A stretch of 64,000 nucleotides of DNA, taken from Thiogranum sp. GTDB taxonomy: Bacteria > Pseudomonadota > Gammaproteobacteria > DSM-19610. The position numbers were made by a program, and so were the translations under genes. Numbering within the stretch: position 1 is the stretch's first letter; every line of letters begins with the position of its first letter. The stretch is from positions 1 to 64,000 of the forward strand of contig JAGFJP010000100.1 of the NCBI GenBank assembly GCA_024102665.1, written 5' to 3'. Positions 1 to 11,952 of this stretch are shown here, one piece after another. A model generated the notes under the pieces. The model saw nothing but the letters and a program-made list of their open reading frames with translations. It searched no databases and was not told where the DNA came from.

Positions 1-2
1 AT

Positions 3-293
3 CTGTGGTCGGGCAACTACAGTTTTACGCAGGCCGGCGAACCGGCGATTTTCGATCCGGCGGTCTATTACGGCGACCGGGAAACCGACCTGGCGATGAC
101 CGAGCTGTTCGGCGGTTTCGGTCAGCGCTTCTACGCCGCCTATCGTAACGCCTGGCCACTGGATTCCGGTTACGACGTGCGCAAGGTGCTCTACAACCTG
201 TACCACATCCTCAACCACTTCAACCTGTTCGGCGGCGGTTACCAGTCGCAGGCGCAGGGTATGATCGACAGGCTGTTGAGCGAAACGCGCTAG
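3..293 (+). CDS. Fructosamine kinase family protein (C-terminal part)
   Basis: Only the last 96 codons are inside the window; the reading frame is open from base 3 to the TAG at 291-293. Fructosamine kinases (the YniA/FN3K family, an aminoglycoside-phosphotransferase fold) phosphorylate sugar adducts on proteins so that they decompose, a protein-deglycation repair step in the cytoplasm. The visible part carries the family's C-terminal pattern: a GEPAIFDPAVYYGDRETDLAM block, in which the conserved Asp of IFDP and the DRE-D acidic cluster sit at the metal-binding end of the active site, followed by the YNLYHILNHFNLFGGGY helix. The gene ends tail to tail with the diguanylate cyclase, the two stop regions overlapping by four bases. 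The kinase N-terminus and start cannot be seen. Confidence 0.85.
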   Translation: MWSGNYSFTQAGEPAIFDPAVYYGDRETDLAMTELFGGFGQRFYAAYRNAWPLDSGYDVRKVLYNLYHILNHFNLFGGGYQSQAQGMIDRLLSETR

Positions 294-1246
294 CCCGAAT
301 AGATGACGGACCGGTTCCTGCCGGATTCCTTGGCTTCGTACAGCGCCCGGTCGCTGCATTCGATCCACTGCTGGTGATCGCGCATCTGTTCGCCGCATTC
401 GGCGATGCCCAGGCTGATGGTCCAGGCGATTCGCCGGCCTTCATGATTCACCGCATGCGCGGCGACTTTTTCTCGCAGGCGCTCGGCAAACAGGCGCCCG
501 CCCTCGGCATTGGTGTCGATCAGCATCACGCCGAACTCTTCCCCGCCATAACGTCCCGCGATATCCGTGGTACGTTTGCATTCGCGCAGCAGCCGGGCGG
601 TGGTGCGGATGACTTCATCGCCGGCCTGGTGCCCGTAGGTATCGTTGACCTTCTTGAAGTGATCGATGTCGAACATCACCAGCGTGCAGGGCACTCCGGT
701 ACGATGCACACGCTGGAATTCCGTGATCAGGCACTCTTCCCAGTAGCCGCGATTGTTGAGTTCTGTCAGCCGGTCGGTGCGGCTCAGCGATTCCAGCTGG
801 CTGTTTACCTGTTCGAGCTGGATTTTGCCCACTGCCATATCGGTGACATCGTAGATAATAATGCCGATCTGTTTCACCGAGCCGTCGACCGACATCAGCG
901 GAATCAGCGTGATGTTCTGGTACATGAATTCAGCGGTTCCGGTAATGGGTCGGTAATTCCTGAACCTGAACAGCCAGGGTCGCTGTTCCCAGGTGGTGAA
1001 AGCACGGTTCTTGAGCAGAAATACCGACTCCGCCTTGTGACGAAACCACTTTTCGGGAATATCGTCGAACAGATCGAACAGCTTTTTACCGATGACATCG
1101 TGGGGCGATCTGCCGCTGTGGTTTGCCATGAAGCCGTTCCACACCCGTACTGAATAGTCGCGATCCAGCACCACCAGACCGACGTCAATGGTCTGGATCA
1201 TGTTCATGAGCCAGTGGAATTCCTTGAGTTCGGCGCCTTGTTTCAC
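290..1246 (-). CDS. PAS-GGDEF diguanylate cyclase
   Basis: 318 aa, cytoplasmic with no membrane segment. Residues about 15-135 form a PAS sensor domain and about 155-318 a GGDEF domain. The catalytic signature is GGEEF at 234-238, with the metal-binding DIDHF at 193-197. The RxxD inhibitory site (R225, D228) lies five residues before GGEEF, so the enzyme should make cyclic di-GMP from two GTP and be product-inhibited. The start is GTG, six bases after the stop of the REC-CheC gene, so the two are probably co-transcribed and possibly translationally coupled; the ribosome-binding site is weak. A later Met (residue 14) is a possible alternative start. The PAS ligand cannot be read from sequence. 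Confidence 0.93.
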   Translation of the reverse strand: MKQGAELKEFHWLMNMIQTIDVGLVVLDRDYSVRVWNGFMANHSGRSPHDVIGKKLFDLFDDIPEKWFRHKAESVFLLKNRAFTTWEQRPWLFRFRNYRPITGTAEFMYQNITLIPLMSVDGSVKQIGIIIYDVTDMAVGKIQLEQVNSQLESLSRTDRLTELNNRGYWEECLITEFQRVHRTGVPCTLVMFDIDHFKKVNDTYGHQAGDEVIRTTARLLRECKRTTDIAGRYGGEEFGVMLIDTNAEGGRLFAERLREKVAAHAVNHEGRRIAWTISLGIAECGEQMRDHQQWIECSDRALYEAKESGRNRSVIYSG

Positions 1247-1252
1247 GATGTC

Positions 1253-2242
1253 TCAGTCCATGGCGTAGCGCAGCTGCCTGTCCAGTGCCGGCAGCGAGTC
1301 TTCGGTGAACAGCAGCAACAGGTCACAGTGAATGCGACGTTGCTCGATGCCGTAGGAAATTTCTATTGCCAGCGTCTTCTGCCAGCGCGCCGCGGGATTG
1401 GAGAGAAGATCGCGGACCTTGACATGACGTCCGAGCACCACCGGATGACTCTGGCTGAAACTGATATCGAGCTGGTCGGCGATCCCGGTCAGGCAGGCGC
1501 CGAGCAGAACACTGGCGATATCCATGAGCAGCTCGAGCTGGGCTGTATCGTCTATCTCACCGGAATACTGCATCAGCTCGGCGATATCGGCGAAGCTCGA
1601 GTCGTTGAACATCAGCAGGGCCTCGCCGGCAATACCGGCGCCGATGAAGCCCTGGCAAACTGCGGAGAGCTTGTCGTCGTCCGCAACCTGGTTCAGCGCC
1701 ATCCGCAGTTCGCTGATCTCGAGCATGCTGACGTTGGGTATGGGCAGCAGCACGAAAACGTTCAACAGCCTCGCCAGCAGATCGGCGGCACGCCCCATGG
1801 CGACGTTGGCGAGTTCACGGTAGCTGTCGAGAGCATCGAATTCGACATCGATCTCGCCAATGTCGCCGCGGCTTTCGCCGCGAATGCCGTATTGCTCCAG
1901 AATGGCTTCGATCTGATCTGCGGCAACCGGTTTCTTGAGAAAGGCCAGCGCACCGAGCTGCATGACGCGTTGATAGGCTTCGGGCTGGATGTCGCCGGAG
2001 ACAACGATAACCATGGTGGGGAGATCTTCGGCACGAATGGCCTGCAATACCTGATAGCCGTCCATGATCGGCATGTTCAGATCCAGAAACAGCACTTCGC
2101 CATGGCCCGCCCTGATGCCGTCGAGGCCTTCCCGGCCGTTGCTGGCATAGCTCAGCCTGACATCCCAGTCGCGCGGCAGGGCGCGCGCCATCTGCTTTCT
2201 GGCCATGCTGGAATCATCACAAATCAGAACCGGAATCGTCAT
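1253..2242 (-). CDS. Response regulator: REC domain fused to a CheC/CheX-like domain
   Basis: 329 aa. Residues 1-118 are a receiver domain with the acidic pair D9/D10, phospho-acceptor D54 (in LFLDLNMP), switch S82 and K104. Residues about 135-329 resemble the CheC/CheX/FliY phosphatase fold, with two similar helices (ELANVAMG near 143 and LELLMDIASVLLG near 236) in the places where the family carries its E-N active-site pairs. Such proteins dephosphorylate CheY-P or their own receiver. It lies directly upstream of the diguanylate cyclase in one transcription unit, so it may gate c-di-GMP output; that is inference. The second repeat lacks a clear E-x2-N pair, so phosphatase activity is uncertain. 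The ATG is preceded by AGGG. Confidence 0.88.
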   Translation of the reverse strand: MTIPVLICDDSSMARKQMARALPRDWDVRLSYASNGREGLDGIRAGHGEVLFLDLNMPIMDGYQVLQAIRAEDLPTMVIVVSGDIQPEAYQRVMQLGALAFLKKPVAADQIEAILEQYGIRGESRGDIGEIDVEFDALDSYRELANVAMGRAADLLARLLNVFVLLPIPNVSMLEISELRMALNQVADDDKLSAVCQGFIGAGIAGEALLMFNDSSFADIAELMQYSGEIDDTAQLELLMDIASVLLGACLTGIADQLDISFSQSHPVVLGRHVKVRDLLSNPAARWQKTLAIEISYGIEQRRIHCDLLLLFTEDSLPALDRQLRYAMD

Positions 2243-2363
2243 GGCTGAACCCTGACATGTTCGTTTTTAGCATTTATGAACGGTCGACAAGTCAGGCTAC
2301 CATACCCGGACCAGACGGCGAAAGCGCTCGGTTTGCTGCGAATTCAGGTTCGGGTCAGTGCGC

Positions 2364-3428
2364 TCACTGGTGATACGGCAGACTCAGTTCGTGCACCGCA
2401 TCGATCATGGCCGCCACGTGCTCCGGCGGTATTCCCGGGTGGATGCCGTGCCCGAGGTTGAATACATGACCGCTGCCCTTGCCGAAGCTCGCCAGCACCT
2501 TGGCAACCTGCTCGCGAATGTGCACGGGCGAGGCGTACAGAACGGAAGGATCGAGGTTACCCTGCAACGCCACCTGGTTGCCGACGCGCCGGCGCGCATC
2601 GGCAAGATCAGTGGTCCAGTCCAGCCCCAGCGCGTCGGCGCCGGTATCCGTCATGGCCTCCAGCCATTGTCCGCCGTTCTTGGTGAAAAGGATCACGGGA
2701 ACGCGTTTGCCTTCATGTTCGCGCGTCAGGGAGGCGATAATCCGTTCCATCGGTTTCAGGGAAAAGCGGCAGTAATCGCTCGGGGTCAATGCGCCGCCCC
2801 AGGTGTCGAAAATCATCACCGTCTGCGCGCCGGCGGCGATCTGCGCATTCAGGTACAGGGCGACCGACTTGCCGACAGTCTCCAGCAGCTCGTCGAGCAG
2901 TTCGGGGCGCTCGAACAGCATCGCCTTGATGGTGCGGAAATCCTTGCTGGAACCGCCCTCGACCATGTACGTCGCCAGCGTCCAGGGGCTGCCGGCAAAA
3001 CCGATCAGGGGCACGCGGCCGTTCAGTTCGCGACGGATCAGCCGCACCGCGTCCATCACGTAGCGCAATTCGACCTCCGGGTCCGGTACCGCCAGCGACC
3101 TGACCTGCTGCTCGGTGCGAACCGGGCGTTCGAAGCGCGGGCCTTCGCCCTCGGCGAAATACAGGCCCAGGCCCATGGCGTCGGGCACAGTGAGGATGTC
3201 GGAAAACAGGATCGCCGCATCCAGAGGGAAGCGTTCCAGCGGCTGCAGCGTGACTTCGCAGGCAAGCTCAGGCGTCGTGCACAACTGCATGAAGCTGCCC
3301 GCTTTCTCGCGCGTTTCGCGGTATTCCGGCAGGTAACGGCCGGCCTGCCGCATCATCCAGACAGGGGTTACATCGACGGGTTGGCGGAGCAGGGCGCGGA
3401 TAAAGCGGTCGTTTTTCAGTTCAGTCAT
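2364..3428 (-). CDS. hemE: Uroporphyrinogen decarboxylase
   Basis: 354 aa, the usual family length. HemE removes four carboxyl groups from uroporphyrinogen III to give coproporphyrinogen III in haem synthesis (cytoplasmic, cofactor-free). The N-terminal signature [13 protein letters not shown] carries the conserved arginines, FSDIL carries the catalytic Asp, and the C-terminal NLGHGI stretch is also present. The frame stays open 30 codons further upstream, but the ATG at 3426-3428 gives the family N-terminus ([17 protein letters not shown]) and is preferred. It is the last gene of the block that follows gltBD, but is separated from gltD by about 300 bp containing a foldback element, so it probably has its own promoter there. 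Confidence 0.97.
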   Translation of the reverse strand: MTELKNDRFIRALLRQPVDVTPVWMMRQAGRYLPEYRETREKAGSFMQLCTTPELACEVTLQPLERFPLDAAILFSDILTVPDAMGLGLYFAEGEGPRFERPVRTEQQVRSLAVPDPEVELRYVMDAVRLIRRELNGRVPLIGFAGSPWTLATYMVEGGSSKDFRTIKAMLFERPELLDELLETVGKSVALYLNAQIAAGAQTVMIFDTWGGALTPSDYCRFSLKPMERIIASLTREHEGKRVPVILFTKNGGQWLEAMTDTGADALGLDWTTDLADARRRVGNQVALQGNLDPSVLYASPVHIREQVAKVLASFGKGSGHVFNLGHGIHPGIPPEHVAAMIDAVHELSLPYHQ

Positions 3429-3731
3429 GCGCTGTATTAGAACCTGTGGGGCGGGGTGGAACCAAGTGGTTTTTTCGGTTTTCGTCAGGCTGGAGACAGG
3501 GGTGGCCCGGATTATCAACCGGCTGTTCCTGAGACTTGCCCGCTACGCGGGTTCCCTGCGCTTCTCGGCATTTTGCGCGCTCGCTGAACTCGCGAATCTC
3601 CGATTCGCTCAGACAGACGCTCGCTTATTTCGCAAAACGCCTGCGATGCTCGGCTGCGCCTACGGAACAGCCGGTTGACAACCCGGACCCGGTCGCCCGC
3701 GCCGCGTATCGCACATACGCCTGAGGAAAAT
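3429..3731. other. hemE-gltD intergenic region
   Basis: 303 bp without a credible gene; short frames here have no family features or ribosome-binding sites. Most of it is the foldback element described separately (3516-3677). The 87 bp between that element and hemE should hold the hemE promoter, but I see no convincing -35/-10 pair. Confidence 0.6.
3516..3677. repeat. 162-bp foldback (inverted-repeat) element
   Basis: A perfect 14-base inverted repeat bounds the element: CAACCGGCTGTTCC at 3516-3529 and its reverse complement at 3664-3677. Further in, GGCATTTTGCG at 3567-3577 pairs with CGCAAAACGCC at 3631-3641 (10 of 11), and the centre is a perfect 7-bp hairpin (GCGAATC-TCC-GATTCGC, 3592-3608). 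The whole could fold into one long stem. It has no coding potential. This looks like a REP/MITE-class intergenic repeat rather than a simple terminator. No second copy was noticed in the window, so its repeat status across the genome is an inference. Confidence 0.6.
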
Positions 3732-5183
<1,452 letters not shown>

Positions 5184-5186
5184 CGA

Positions 5187-8100
5187 CTACTTTCCTCCGG
5201 CAGCCGCGGCCAGTTGCGCGGCATTGTTTTGGGTTTGCTTTATCTGCTCCAGCGCGTGACGGTAATCCACCGGCATCACTTTCACGAACCTGGGTAGCCA
5301 GGTGCTCCAGTCATCGAGTATTTTCTTCGCGACTGCGCTGTCAGTGTAATGCAGATGTTTCTCGATCAAACGGCGCAGGCGCAGGGCATCGTAGCGGGTC
5401 ATGTCCGAACTGATGTCGACCTTGCCGTGGGTTTCGAGATCACCGCCCTGGTGCTCCAGTTCTTCGAGCGCTTCGTCTTCTTCGGGGATCGGCTCGAGTT
5501 CCACCATGGCGAGATTGCAGCGCTTGCTGAACGTGCCGTCGTGGTCGAGCACGTAGGCGATGCCGCCGCTCATGCCTGCAGCGAAATTGCGGCCCGTGTC
5601 GCCCAGCACCACGACAATGCCGCCGGTCATGTACTCGCAGCCGTGGTCGCCGACGCCCTCGATGACCGCGGTTGCCCCGGAGTTGCGAACCGCGAAGCGC
5701 TCGCCCGCCACGCCGCGGAAGAAGCATTCGCCGGATATCGCACCATACAGCACGGTGTTGCCAACGATGATGTTCTGTTCCGGAACGATGGGGCAGTCTT
5801 TCGGCGGATAGACCAGGATACGTCCGCCGGACAGCCCCTTGCCGACGTAGTCGTTGCCTTCGCCTTCCAGTTCCAGCGTGACGCCGTGTGCCAGCCAGGC
5901 GCCGAAGCTTTGACCCGCGACGCCCTTCAATTTGACGTGAATGGTGTCGTGAGGCAACCCTGTGTGGCCGTAGCGTTCCGCGATGCGCCCGGAAAGCATG
6001 GCGCCGACCGAGCGGTTGACATTGTTGACGGCGGTTTCGATGCTTACCGGCTCGCCACGTTCCAGCGCCGGTCTGGCCTGTTCGATCAGCTTGTTGTCGA
6101 GCGCCTTGTCGAGACCATGATCCTGGCGCTCGCAGTTATACACGGCGACGTCCGGCGCCGCTGCAGGCATATGCAGGATGCGCGAGTAATCTAGGCCTTT
6201 GGCTTTCCAGTGGTCGATGGCCTTGCGCATGTCGAGCCGGTCGGTGCGACCGATCATTTCGTTGAACGAGCGGAAACCGAGCTGCGACATCAGTCGACGG
6301 ATTTCTTCGGCGACGAAGAAGAAATAGTTCACCACGTGTTCCGGCTTGCCGGTGAAGCGCTTGCGCAGCTGTTCGTCCTGGGTGGCGACACCCACCGGAC
6401 AGGTGTTGAGGTGACATTTGCGCATCATGATGCAGCCTTCGGCGATGAGGGGTGCAGTCGCGAAGCCGAATTCATCGGCGCCCAGCAGCGCGCCGATCAC
6501 CACGTCGCGACCGGTGCGCATACCGCCGTCCACCTGCACCGCGATACGGCCGCGCAGTTTGTTCAGCACCAGTGTCTGGTGCGTTTCCGCGAGTCCGATT
6601 TCCCAGGGGCTGCCTGCATGCTTGAGCGAAGTCAGCGGCGAAGCGCCGGTGCCGCCGTCGAATCCGGCGATGGTCACATGATCAGCGTGTGCCTTGGATA
6701 CGCCGGCCGCCACGGTGCCGACACCGACTTCGGATACCAGTTTTACGCTGATGCGCGCCTGCGGATTGACGTTCTTGAGATCGTGAATCAGCTGCGCCAG
6801 ATCCTCGATGGAGTAAATGTCGTGGTGGGGCGGCGGTGAAATCAGGCCGACGCCGGGCGTGGAGTGTCGCACCCTGGCGATCCACTCGCTGACCTTGTGT
6901 CCCGGCAGCTGTCCGCCCTCGCCGGGCTTGGCGCCCTGCGCCATCTTGATCTGGATGTCATCGGCGTTGACCAGGTATTCGGTGGTGACGCCGAATCGTC
7001 CGGAGGCCACCTGTTTGATGGCCGAGCGCATGGAGTCGCCGTCTTCCATCGGTTTGAATCGTGTGCGTTCCTCGCCGCCTTCGCCGGTATTGGATTTACC
7101 GCCGATGCGGTTCATCGCGATCGCCAGCGTGGTGTGGGCTTCCCAGGAGATGGAGCCGAAGGACATGGCGCCGGTGGCGAAACGTTTGACAATTTCCTTG
7201 GCGGGCTCGACTTCCTCGAGCGGAACCGGCTGCTGGCTGAGCTTGAGGTCAAACAGGCTGCGCAGCGTCTTGAGACGTCCGTTATGTTCGTTGATCAGCC
7301 GTGAGTATTCTTCGTAGGTGCGCGCATCGTTGCCGCGCACCGCGTGCTGCAGCTTGGCGATGGTATCCGGTGTCCAGACGTGATCTTCGCCGCGCACGCG
7401 GAAAGCATAGTCGCCGCCCACATCCAGGGCGTTGCGGTAAATCGGATTGTTGCCGTAGGCGTCGCGGTGCCACTTTACGGCTTCTTCGGCAATCTCGTCG
7501 ATGCCCGCGCCCTCGATGGTGGTGGCGGTGCCTGTGAAATACTTGTCGACGAACCCACTCTTGAGCCCGACTGCATCGAAGATCTGGGCGCCACAGTACG
7601 ACTGGTATGTCGAAATGCCCATTTTGGAGAAGACCTTCAGCAAACCCTTACCGACGGCCTTGATGTAACGCTTGTTGATTTCCGTCTGGTCGAGGTCTTC
7701 GGGCAGGTCTTCCCTGATGGATGCGAGTGTTTCGAAAGCCAGGTACGGGTTTATCGCTTCCGCGCCATAACCGGCCAGCACCGCGAAATGGTGGACTTCG
7801 CGAGCCGCGCCGGTTTCAACCACCAGCCCGGCTTCGGTGCGCAGCCCGGCGCGCACCAGGTGATGGTGGACAGCAGAAGTTGCCAGCAGCGCCGGAATCG
7901 GGATGCGTTGCGCCGATACGCTGCGGTCGGACAGGATCAGTATGTTGTGTCCCTCGCGCACCGCGGCCTCGGACTCGTTGCACACCGTATCGAGCGCTGC
8001 CGTCATGCCGGCGGCGCCGGTATCAGCGTCGTAGCAGATATCAATGGTGCGGGTGCGAAACGCGCCAGCGGTGGTTTTCTCGATATTGCGGATACGCTCC

Positions 8101-9833
8101 AGGTCCTTGTTGGTCAGGATCGGCTGATTGACTTCCAGGCGCATGTGTTCGCCGCCGGAATGCAGTCCCAGCAGGTTCGGGCGCGGTCCGATCAGCGACA
8201 CCAGCGACATCACCAGTTCTTCGCGGATCGGGTCGATGGGCGGGTTGGTGACCTGGGCGAAGTTCTGCTGAAAATAGTTGAACAGCGGCTTGGGCTTGTT
8301 GGACAGTACCGCGACGGGGTTGTCGGCGCCCATCGAACCGATCGCTTCCTGGCCCGCGACCGCCATCGGGATCATCAGCAGTTTCAGGTCCTCCTGCGTG
8401 TAACCGAACGCCTGCTGGCGATCCAGCAGCGTTGATGGGTCATCATTGTTGACCGCAACGTCGCCAGGCAGGTCCTTTAAATGGATCTGGGTTTTTTTCA
8501 GCCATTCCTGGTAAGGGTGGCTGTCCGCCAGGTGTGCCTTGAGTTCCTCGTCGTCGATAATGCGACCCTGTTCCGTGTCGATCAGAAACATCTTTCCCGG
8601 CTGCAGGCGCCACTTCTTGACGATCTTGTGGCTGGGGATGGGCAACACGCCCATTTCCGACGCCATGACCACCAGGTCATCGTCGGTTATCAGGTAACGG
8701 GCCGGGCGCAGGCCGTTACGATCCAGCGTTGCGCCGATCTGCCGGCCGTCGCTAAAGGCGACTGCCGCGGGTCCGTCCCAGGGCTCCATGAGCGCAGCAT
8801 GATATTCGTAGAAGGCGCGGCGCTTTTCGTTCATCAGAGGATTGCCGGCCCAGGCTTCCGGAATCAGCATCATCATCGCGTGCGCGAGAGAATAGCCGCC
8901 AGCCACCAGCAGTTCGAGTGCGTTGTCGAAATAGGCCGAATCGGACTGGCCTTCGGGGACCAGCGGCCAGACCTTTTCCAGATCGGCCCCGAAAAGTTCC
9001 GAGGCCATCGAACTGCGGCGCGCGCGCATCCAGTTGACGTTGCCGCGCACGGTGTTGATTTCACCGTTGTGAGCGATCATGCGGAACGGGTGCGCCAGGT
9101 CCCAGGACGGGAAAGTGTTGGTCGAGAAGCGCTGATGCACCAACGCCAGCGCCGACACCATGCGCTCGTCTTTCAGGTCCTTGTAGTAGCTGTCGACCTG
9201 GTTGGCGAGCAGCATGCCTTTGTACAGCAGGGTGCGGCTGGACAGCGAGGGAACATAGAAGTTTTCGCGGCCTTCCCAGTCCGAGGCGCGCACTGTGTTC
9301 TCGATAACCTTGCGGATGATAAACAGTTTGCGTTCGAAATCTTCCTGCGTGGTGCAGGTTTCGTTGCAACTGATAAACAGCTGGCGCACCACGGGTTCAA
9401 CCGCCATGACACTTTCGCCGAGACCGGTGTTGTTGGTTGGAACGTCCCGCCATCCCAGCAGTATCTGGCCTTCGTCGTCGATAGTGCGTTCGATCAGCGC
9501 CTCGATTTCAACCCGCGTCTGGTTGTGGCGTGGCAGGAACAGCATGCCGACGGCGTAACGGCCCGGTGCCGGCAGGGTGACCCCATGCGTCGCGCATTCC
9601 TCGCGCAGGAAAGTGTCCGGAATCTGGATCAGTATGCCGGCGCCGTCACCCGCCAGCGGATCGGCGCCTACCGCGCCGCGATGAGTCAGATTTTCGAGAA
9701 CCTGCAACCCCTGACGGATAATGGCGTGGCTCTTCCGGCCTTTGATATGCGCAACGAAGCCGACGCCGCAGGCATCGTGCTCGTTCTGGGGATCATACAG
9801 CCCATGCTTTTCCGGAAAAGCCCCGTGACTCAT
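5187..9833 (-). CDS. gltB: Glutamate synthase large (alpha) subunit
   Basis: 1548 aa, slightly longer than the usual 1,480-1,520. The N-terminal amidotransferase domain has its catalytic Cys at position 22 (DACGVGF) after a short propeptide that must be removed. The central and FMN-binding synthase domains follow, with the 3Fe-4S cluster motif [12 protein letters not shown] near residues 1133-1145. The C-terminal part is the glycine-rich beta-helix domain. The start ATG is preceded by AGAGG. It is first in the gltBD unit; the 211 bp upstream should carry the promoter, but no clear sigma-70 hexamers or regulator box stood out. Confidence 0.98.
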   Translation of the reverse strand: MSHGAFPEKHGLYDPQNEHDACGVGFVAHIKGRKSHAIIRQGLQVLENLTHRGAVGADPLAGDGAGILIQIPDTFLREECATHGVTLPAPGRYAVGMLFLPRHNQTRVEIEALIERTIDDEGQILLGWRDVPTNNTGLGESVMAVEPVVRQLFISCNETCTTQEDFERKLFIIRKVIENTVRASDWEGRENFYVPSLSSRTLLYKGMLLANQVDSYYKDLKDERMVSALALVHQRFSTNTFPSWDLAHPFRMIAHNGEINTVRGNVNWMRARRSSMASELFGADLEKVWPLVPEGQSDSAYFDNALELLVAGGYSLAHAMMMLIPEAWAGNPLMNEKRRAFYEYHAALMEPWDGPAAVAFSDGRQIGATLDRNGLRPARYLITDDDLVVMASEMGVLPIPSHKIVKKWRLQPGKMFLIDTEQGRIIDDEELKAHLADSHPYQEWLKKTQIHLKDLPGDVAVNNDDPSTLLDRQQAFGYTQEDLKLLMIPMAVAGQEAIGSMGADNPVAVLSNKPKPLFNYFQQNFAQVTNPPIDPIREELVMSLVSLIGPRPNLLGLHSGGEHMRLEVNQPILTNKDLERIRNIEKTTAGAFRTRTIDICYDADTGAAGMTAALDTVCNESEAAVREGHNILILSDRSVSAQRIPIPALLATSAVHHHLVRAGLRTEAGLVVETGAAREVHHFAVLAGYGAEAINPYLAFETLASIREDLPEDLDQTEINKRYIKAVGKGLLKVFSKMGISTYQSYCGAQIFDAVGLKSGFVDKYFTGTATTIEGAGIDEIAEEAVKWHRDAYGNNPIYRNALDVGGDYAFRVRGEDHVWTPDTIAKLQHAVRGNDARTYEEYSRLINEHNGRLKTLRSLFDLKLSQQPVPLEEVEPAKEIVKRFATGAMSFGSISWEAHTTLAIAMNRIGGKSNTGEGGEERTRFKPMEDGDSMRSAIKQVASGRFGVTTEYLVNADDIQIKMAQGAKPGEGGQLPGHKVSEWIARVRHSTPGVGLISPPPHHDIYSIEDLAQLIHDLKNVNPQARISVKLVSEVGVGTVAAGVSKAHADHVTIAGFDGGTGASPLTSLKHAGSPWEIGLAETHQTLVLNKLRGRIAVQVDGGMRTGRDVVIGALLGADEFGFATAPLIAEGCIMMRKCHLNTCPVGVATQDEQLRKRFTGKPEHVVNYFFFVAEEIRRLMSQLGFRSFNEMIGRTDRLDMRKAIDHWKAKGLDYSRILHMPAAAPDVAVYNCERQDHGLDKALDNKLIEQARPALERGEPVSIETAVNNVNRSVGAMLSGRIAERYGHTGLPHDTIHVKLKGVAGQSFGAWLAHGVTLELEGEGNDYVGKGLSGGRILVYPPKDCPIVPEQNIIVGNTVLYGAISGECFFRGVAGERFAVRNSGATAVIEGVGDHGCEYMTGGIVVVLGDTGRNFAAGMSGGIAYVLDHDGTFSKRCNLAMVELEPIPEEDEALEELEHQGGDLETHGKVDISSDMTRYDALRLRRLIEKHLHYTDSAVAKKILDDWSTWLPRFVKVMPVDYRHALEQIKQTQNNAAQLAAAAGGK

Positions 9834-10013
9834 ATCCGACCTCTGTAAACTTCTGTTTTATCGGGGAGTTGCGCGTTAGACGCGCACGAAAACCACGCCC
9901 TCCCAATGAGGGGTGGTGGAACCCGTCAGCTGAAAATTGGGCCCGACAGAATAATGGAGAAGCGGCTTTTTCGCCAGTGTTTTAGGCTGCAAACCCTGAC
10001 TTTTACGGGGGAG

Positions 10014-10043
10014 CTGCCGGCATCAGGCGGCATGCGCCGGCAG
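10014..10043 (-). terminator. Hairpin just downstream of damX
   Basis: An 8-bp perfect stem (CTGCCGGC at 10014-10021, complement at 10036-10043) starts two bases after the damX stop codon. There is no T-tract on its 3' side in the damX direction, so it could be a weak or Rho-assisted terminator, or an mRNA 3'-end stabiliser. Confidence 0.35.
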
Positions 10044-10044
10044 G

Positions 10045-11682
10045 CTATTCCCCGGCTTCCCGGATTGCCAGGTGAACGGATTTCATGTCGCGGGGCCAGG
10101 GCCGTTCCTTGCGAATGGCGGCGGGGAGCGTTTGCGCCTGCTGCAACGCCACCTCCCGCGAGGGATAGACCCCATACATCAACACATACCAGTCGGCTTC
10201 TTTATACCGGCCACGGTAATACGCGGTCTTGCTCACATCGAGCTTGTGCTCGGCGATGAAACGGTTGATGGATTGCTCGCTGCGTGAGCCCAGCAACTGG
10301 AGGCTGTAGCGGTCTGCGGATTGCTGCAGCAGCCAGGGCTCGCGGTGCGGATAGCTGTCCGGGTCGGACGAGGCGGAGGCCGTCGGCGGGCGAGCGGCCA
10401 ATGGCTCAGTCGGCTCCTTCTTGTGCGCCGTTGCGGACGTCTCGTCAGTATCGGGCTTCGCGGCAGGTGCGACAGCGCGTTCAGGCGTCACGGGCGCTTC
10501 CGGTTCGTGCGGGCGAGCACTTTCCTGGTCTGCGCTTGCCGGTGCATCGACGATTGCGGGCGAGGGTGCCTGGGCCAAGCCAGGCGCCGGAATTTCTTCA
10601 GCCTTTGGTTCTGATAACGGTTCCGGCACTGCCGGAATCGTATCCTCTTCTGCGCGGCTGTCCGCAACAGGCGTTTCATCTGACGCCCGGGGCTGCGCGC
10701 CTGATGCCGGCGGCACTGGCGGAATGGACTCGGGAATGGTCAATGGAACTTCTTCCCACGACGGTGCCTGGGCCAGCTGTGGCGCCTGCTGCTCAGGGGT
10801 ATCAGTGTCTGCAAAACGCTGCCAGGCCACATAGGCAACCAGCACCAGAACGCCCGCTGTCGCTGTGATCCACAGTGTCCTGCGGTTTCCGGCTGTCGAT
10901 GGTAGCGAGTATTGTCGCTTGCTGTTCGCACGCATGCTGTGCTCCGTCAGGGTCTGGTGGGCGAGCACGTTAACCGCCGCGGGCCGGCCATCAGCGGCTT
11001 TGCACATCGCCCGCACTTCTGTTGCCGTGAACGGGCTTTCCCCGCTGTATCCTGCGACGGCGAGCCGGTACATCAGGTAGGAAGCGGTGTCCTCCTCCGA
11101 TAGCCTGGGGACTTCCAGTACCTGCAATGATTGGGGGGACCCCTGCTTTTGCAGCGCCTGCTTTACCAGGGGCTGCGCTTCGCCGGTTCCGAACAGAATG
11201 AGACGTATACGCTCACCTTGCGGTAACGCCAGCATTTTGCAGAGGTTCTCGCAATCCGTTTGATCGAGCTGCTCGGCGTTATCGATGACGATGACCAGCA
11301 ACCGGGATGTGTCGGTCGTGGCATCCCAGTGGGTAAGCGCATCCTCCAGGCGGGTGTCAGCGGCGGCGCCGAGTGCAGCTTTCAGGCCTTCCGCCAGCTG
11401 TTGCGATGTGCCGCCATGAAGAACACAAAGCTGCCAACGGCTGTTGGCCTGGGCAGAAAAGCTGTCGAGCAGCGTCGTTTTGCCGCTGCCGGTCGGGCCT
11501 GTGACCAGGATGACCGATTCGCCGAACTGCGTCAGATGGGTGAGCAGATCCAGGCGCTGAATCAACGCCGTGCTTGCATAGAAAAACTTCGGATCACCGA
11601 GATTCTCGAAAGGCGAGCGATCAAGCGAGAAGGTTTCCCGGTAATCGGGTGCCTCCATTTGCAGTGATTCGACGTTGTTCAT
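10045..11682 (-). CDS. damX: DamX-type protein: AAA ATPase with C-terminal SPOR domain
   Basis: 545 aa. Residues 15-250 are an ExeA-like AAA ATPase with Walker A GPTGSGKT (62-69) and Walker B LLVIVIDNAEQL (128-139). A single membrane helix follows (about 269-288), then a long Pro/Ala/Glu-rich linker (about 290-450), then a SPOR domain (about 457-540) that would bind denuded septal glycan in the periplasm. This is the Pseudomonas-like form of DamX; enterobacterial DamX lacks the ATPase. It sits downstream of aroK-aroB as damX does in many gammaproteobacteria. Its ATG overlaps the stop of the WGR gene (ATGA), suggesting coupling. Likely role: cell division and septum behaviour. Confidence 0.85.
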   Translation of the reverse strand: MNNVESLQMEAPDYRETFSLDRSPFENLGDPKFFYASTALIQRLDLLTHLTQFGESVILVTGPTGSGKTTLLDSFSAQANSRWQLCVLHGGTSQQLAEGLKAALGAAADTRLEDALTHWDATTDTSRLLVIVIDNAEQLDQTDCENLCKMLALPQGERIRLILFGTGEAQPLVKQALQKQGSPQSLQVLEVPRLSEEDTASYLMYRLAVAGYSGESPFTATEVRAMCKAADGRPAAVNVLAHQTLTEHSMRANSKRQYSLPSTAGNRRTLWITATAGVLVLVAYVAWQRFADTDTPEQQAPQLAQAPSWEEVPLTIPESIPPVPPASGAQPRASDETPVADSRAEEDTIPAVPEPLSEPKAEEIPAPGLAQAPSPAIVDAPASADQESARPHEPEAPVTPERAVAPAAKPDTDETSATAHKKEPTEPLAARPPTASASSDPDSYPHREPWLLQQSADRYSLQLLGSRSEQSINRFIAEHKLDVSKTAYYRGRYKEADWYVLMYGVYPSREVALQQAQTLPAAIRKERPWPRDMKSVHLAIREAGE

Positions 11683-11924
11683 GATTGCGCGTGCATAAAC
11701 ACGACCTGATAGCCTTTTTTGAGTTGCGTATCTCTTACTGCCAGCATTGCCTGCTCGGCGCTTTCCCTGTCAGGGTAATGATCCCGGACCATGCGGCCAC
11801 GTGCGCCCTGGAAACCCCACTCGCGAACCAGCGTCCAGCCTTCCAGCAGATCCTCCTGGAGGTGCAGGTGATAGAATTTCGGCGGGCCGGCGTCACTGGG
11901 CGGTATTTGCATGTAGATGCGCAT
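11679..11924 (-). CDS. Stand-alone WGR domain protein
   Basis: 81 aa, almost entirely one WGR domain: the core is LVREWGFQGARG (about 31-43), followed by the family's alternating strands and the C-terminal helix with KxKGY-like residues (KKGYQVV). WGR domains occur in PARPs and in bacterial MolR-type proteins and are thought to bind nucleic acid. The function of single-domain bacterial versions is not established. It lies between dgt and damX and overlaps the damX start by four bases. A nucleic-acid role beside a dNTPase is only suggestive. Confidence 0.8.
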   Translation of the reverse strand: MRIYMQIPPSDAGPPKFYHLHLQEDLLEGWTLVREWGFQGARGRMVRDHYPDRESAEQAMLAVRDTQLKKGYQVVFMHAQS

Positions 11925-11952
11925 AACAGGCTTCCCGGAACACGGCCGGGCA

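Noticed and set aside
1214-2248. 344-aa plus-strand frame opposite the REC-CheC gene
   Set aside because: The minus-strand reading has an intact receiver domain with D54; the plus-strand reading matches nothing.
8481-9848. 455-aa frame opposite gltB
   Set aside because: Shadow of the GltB amidotransferase region.
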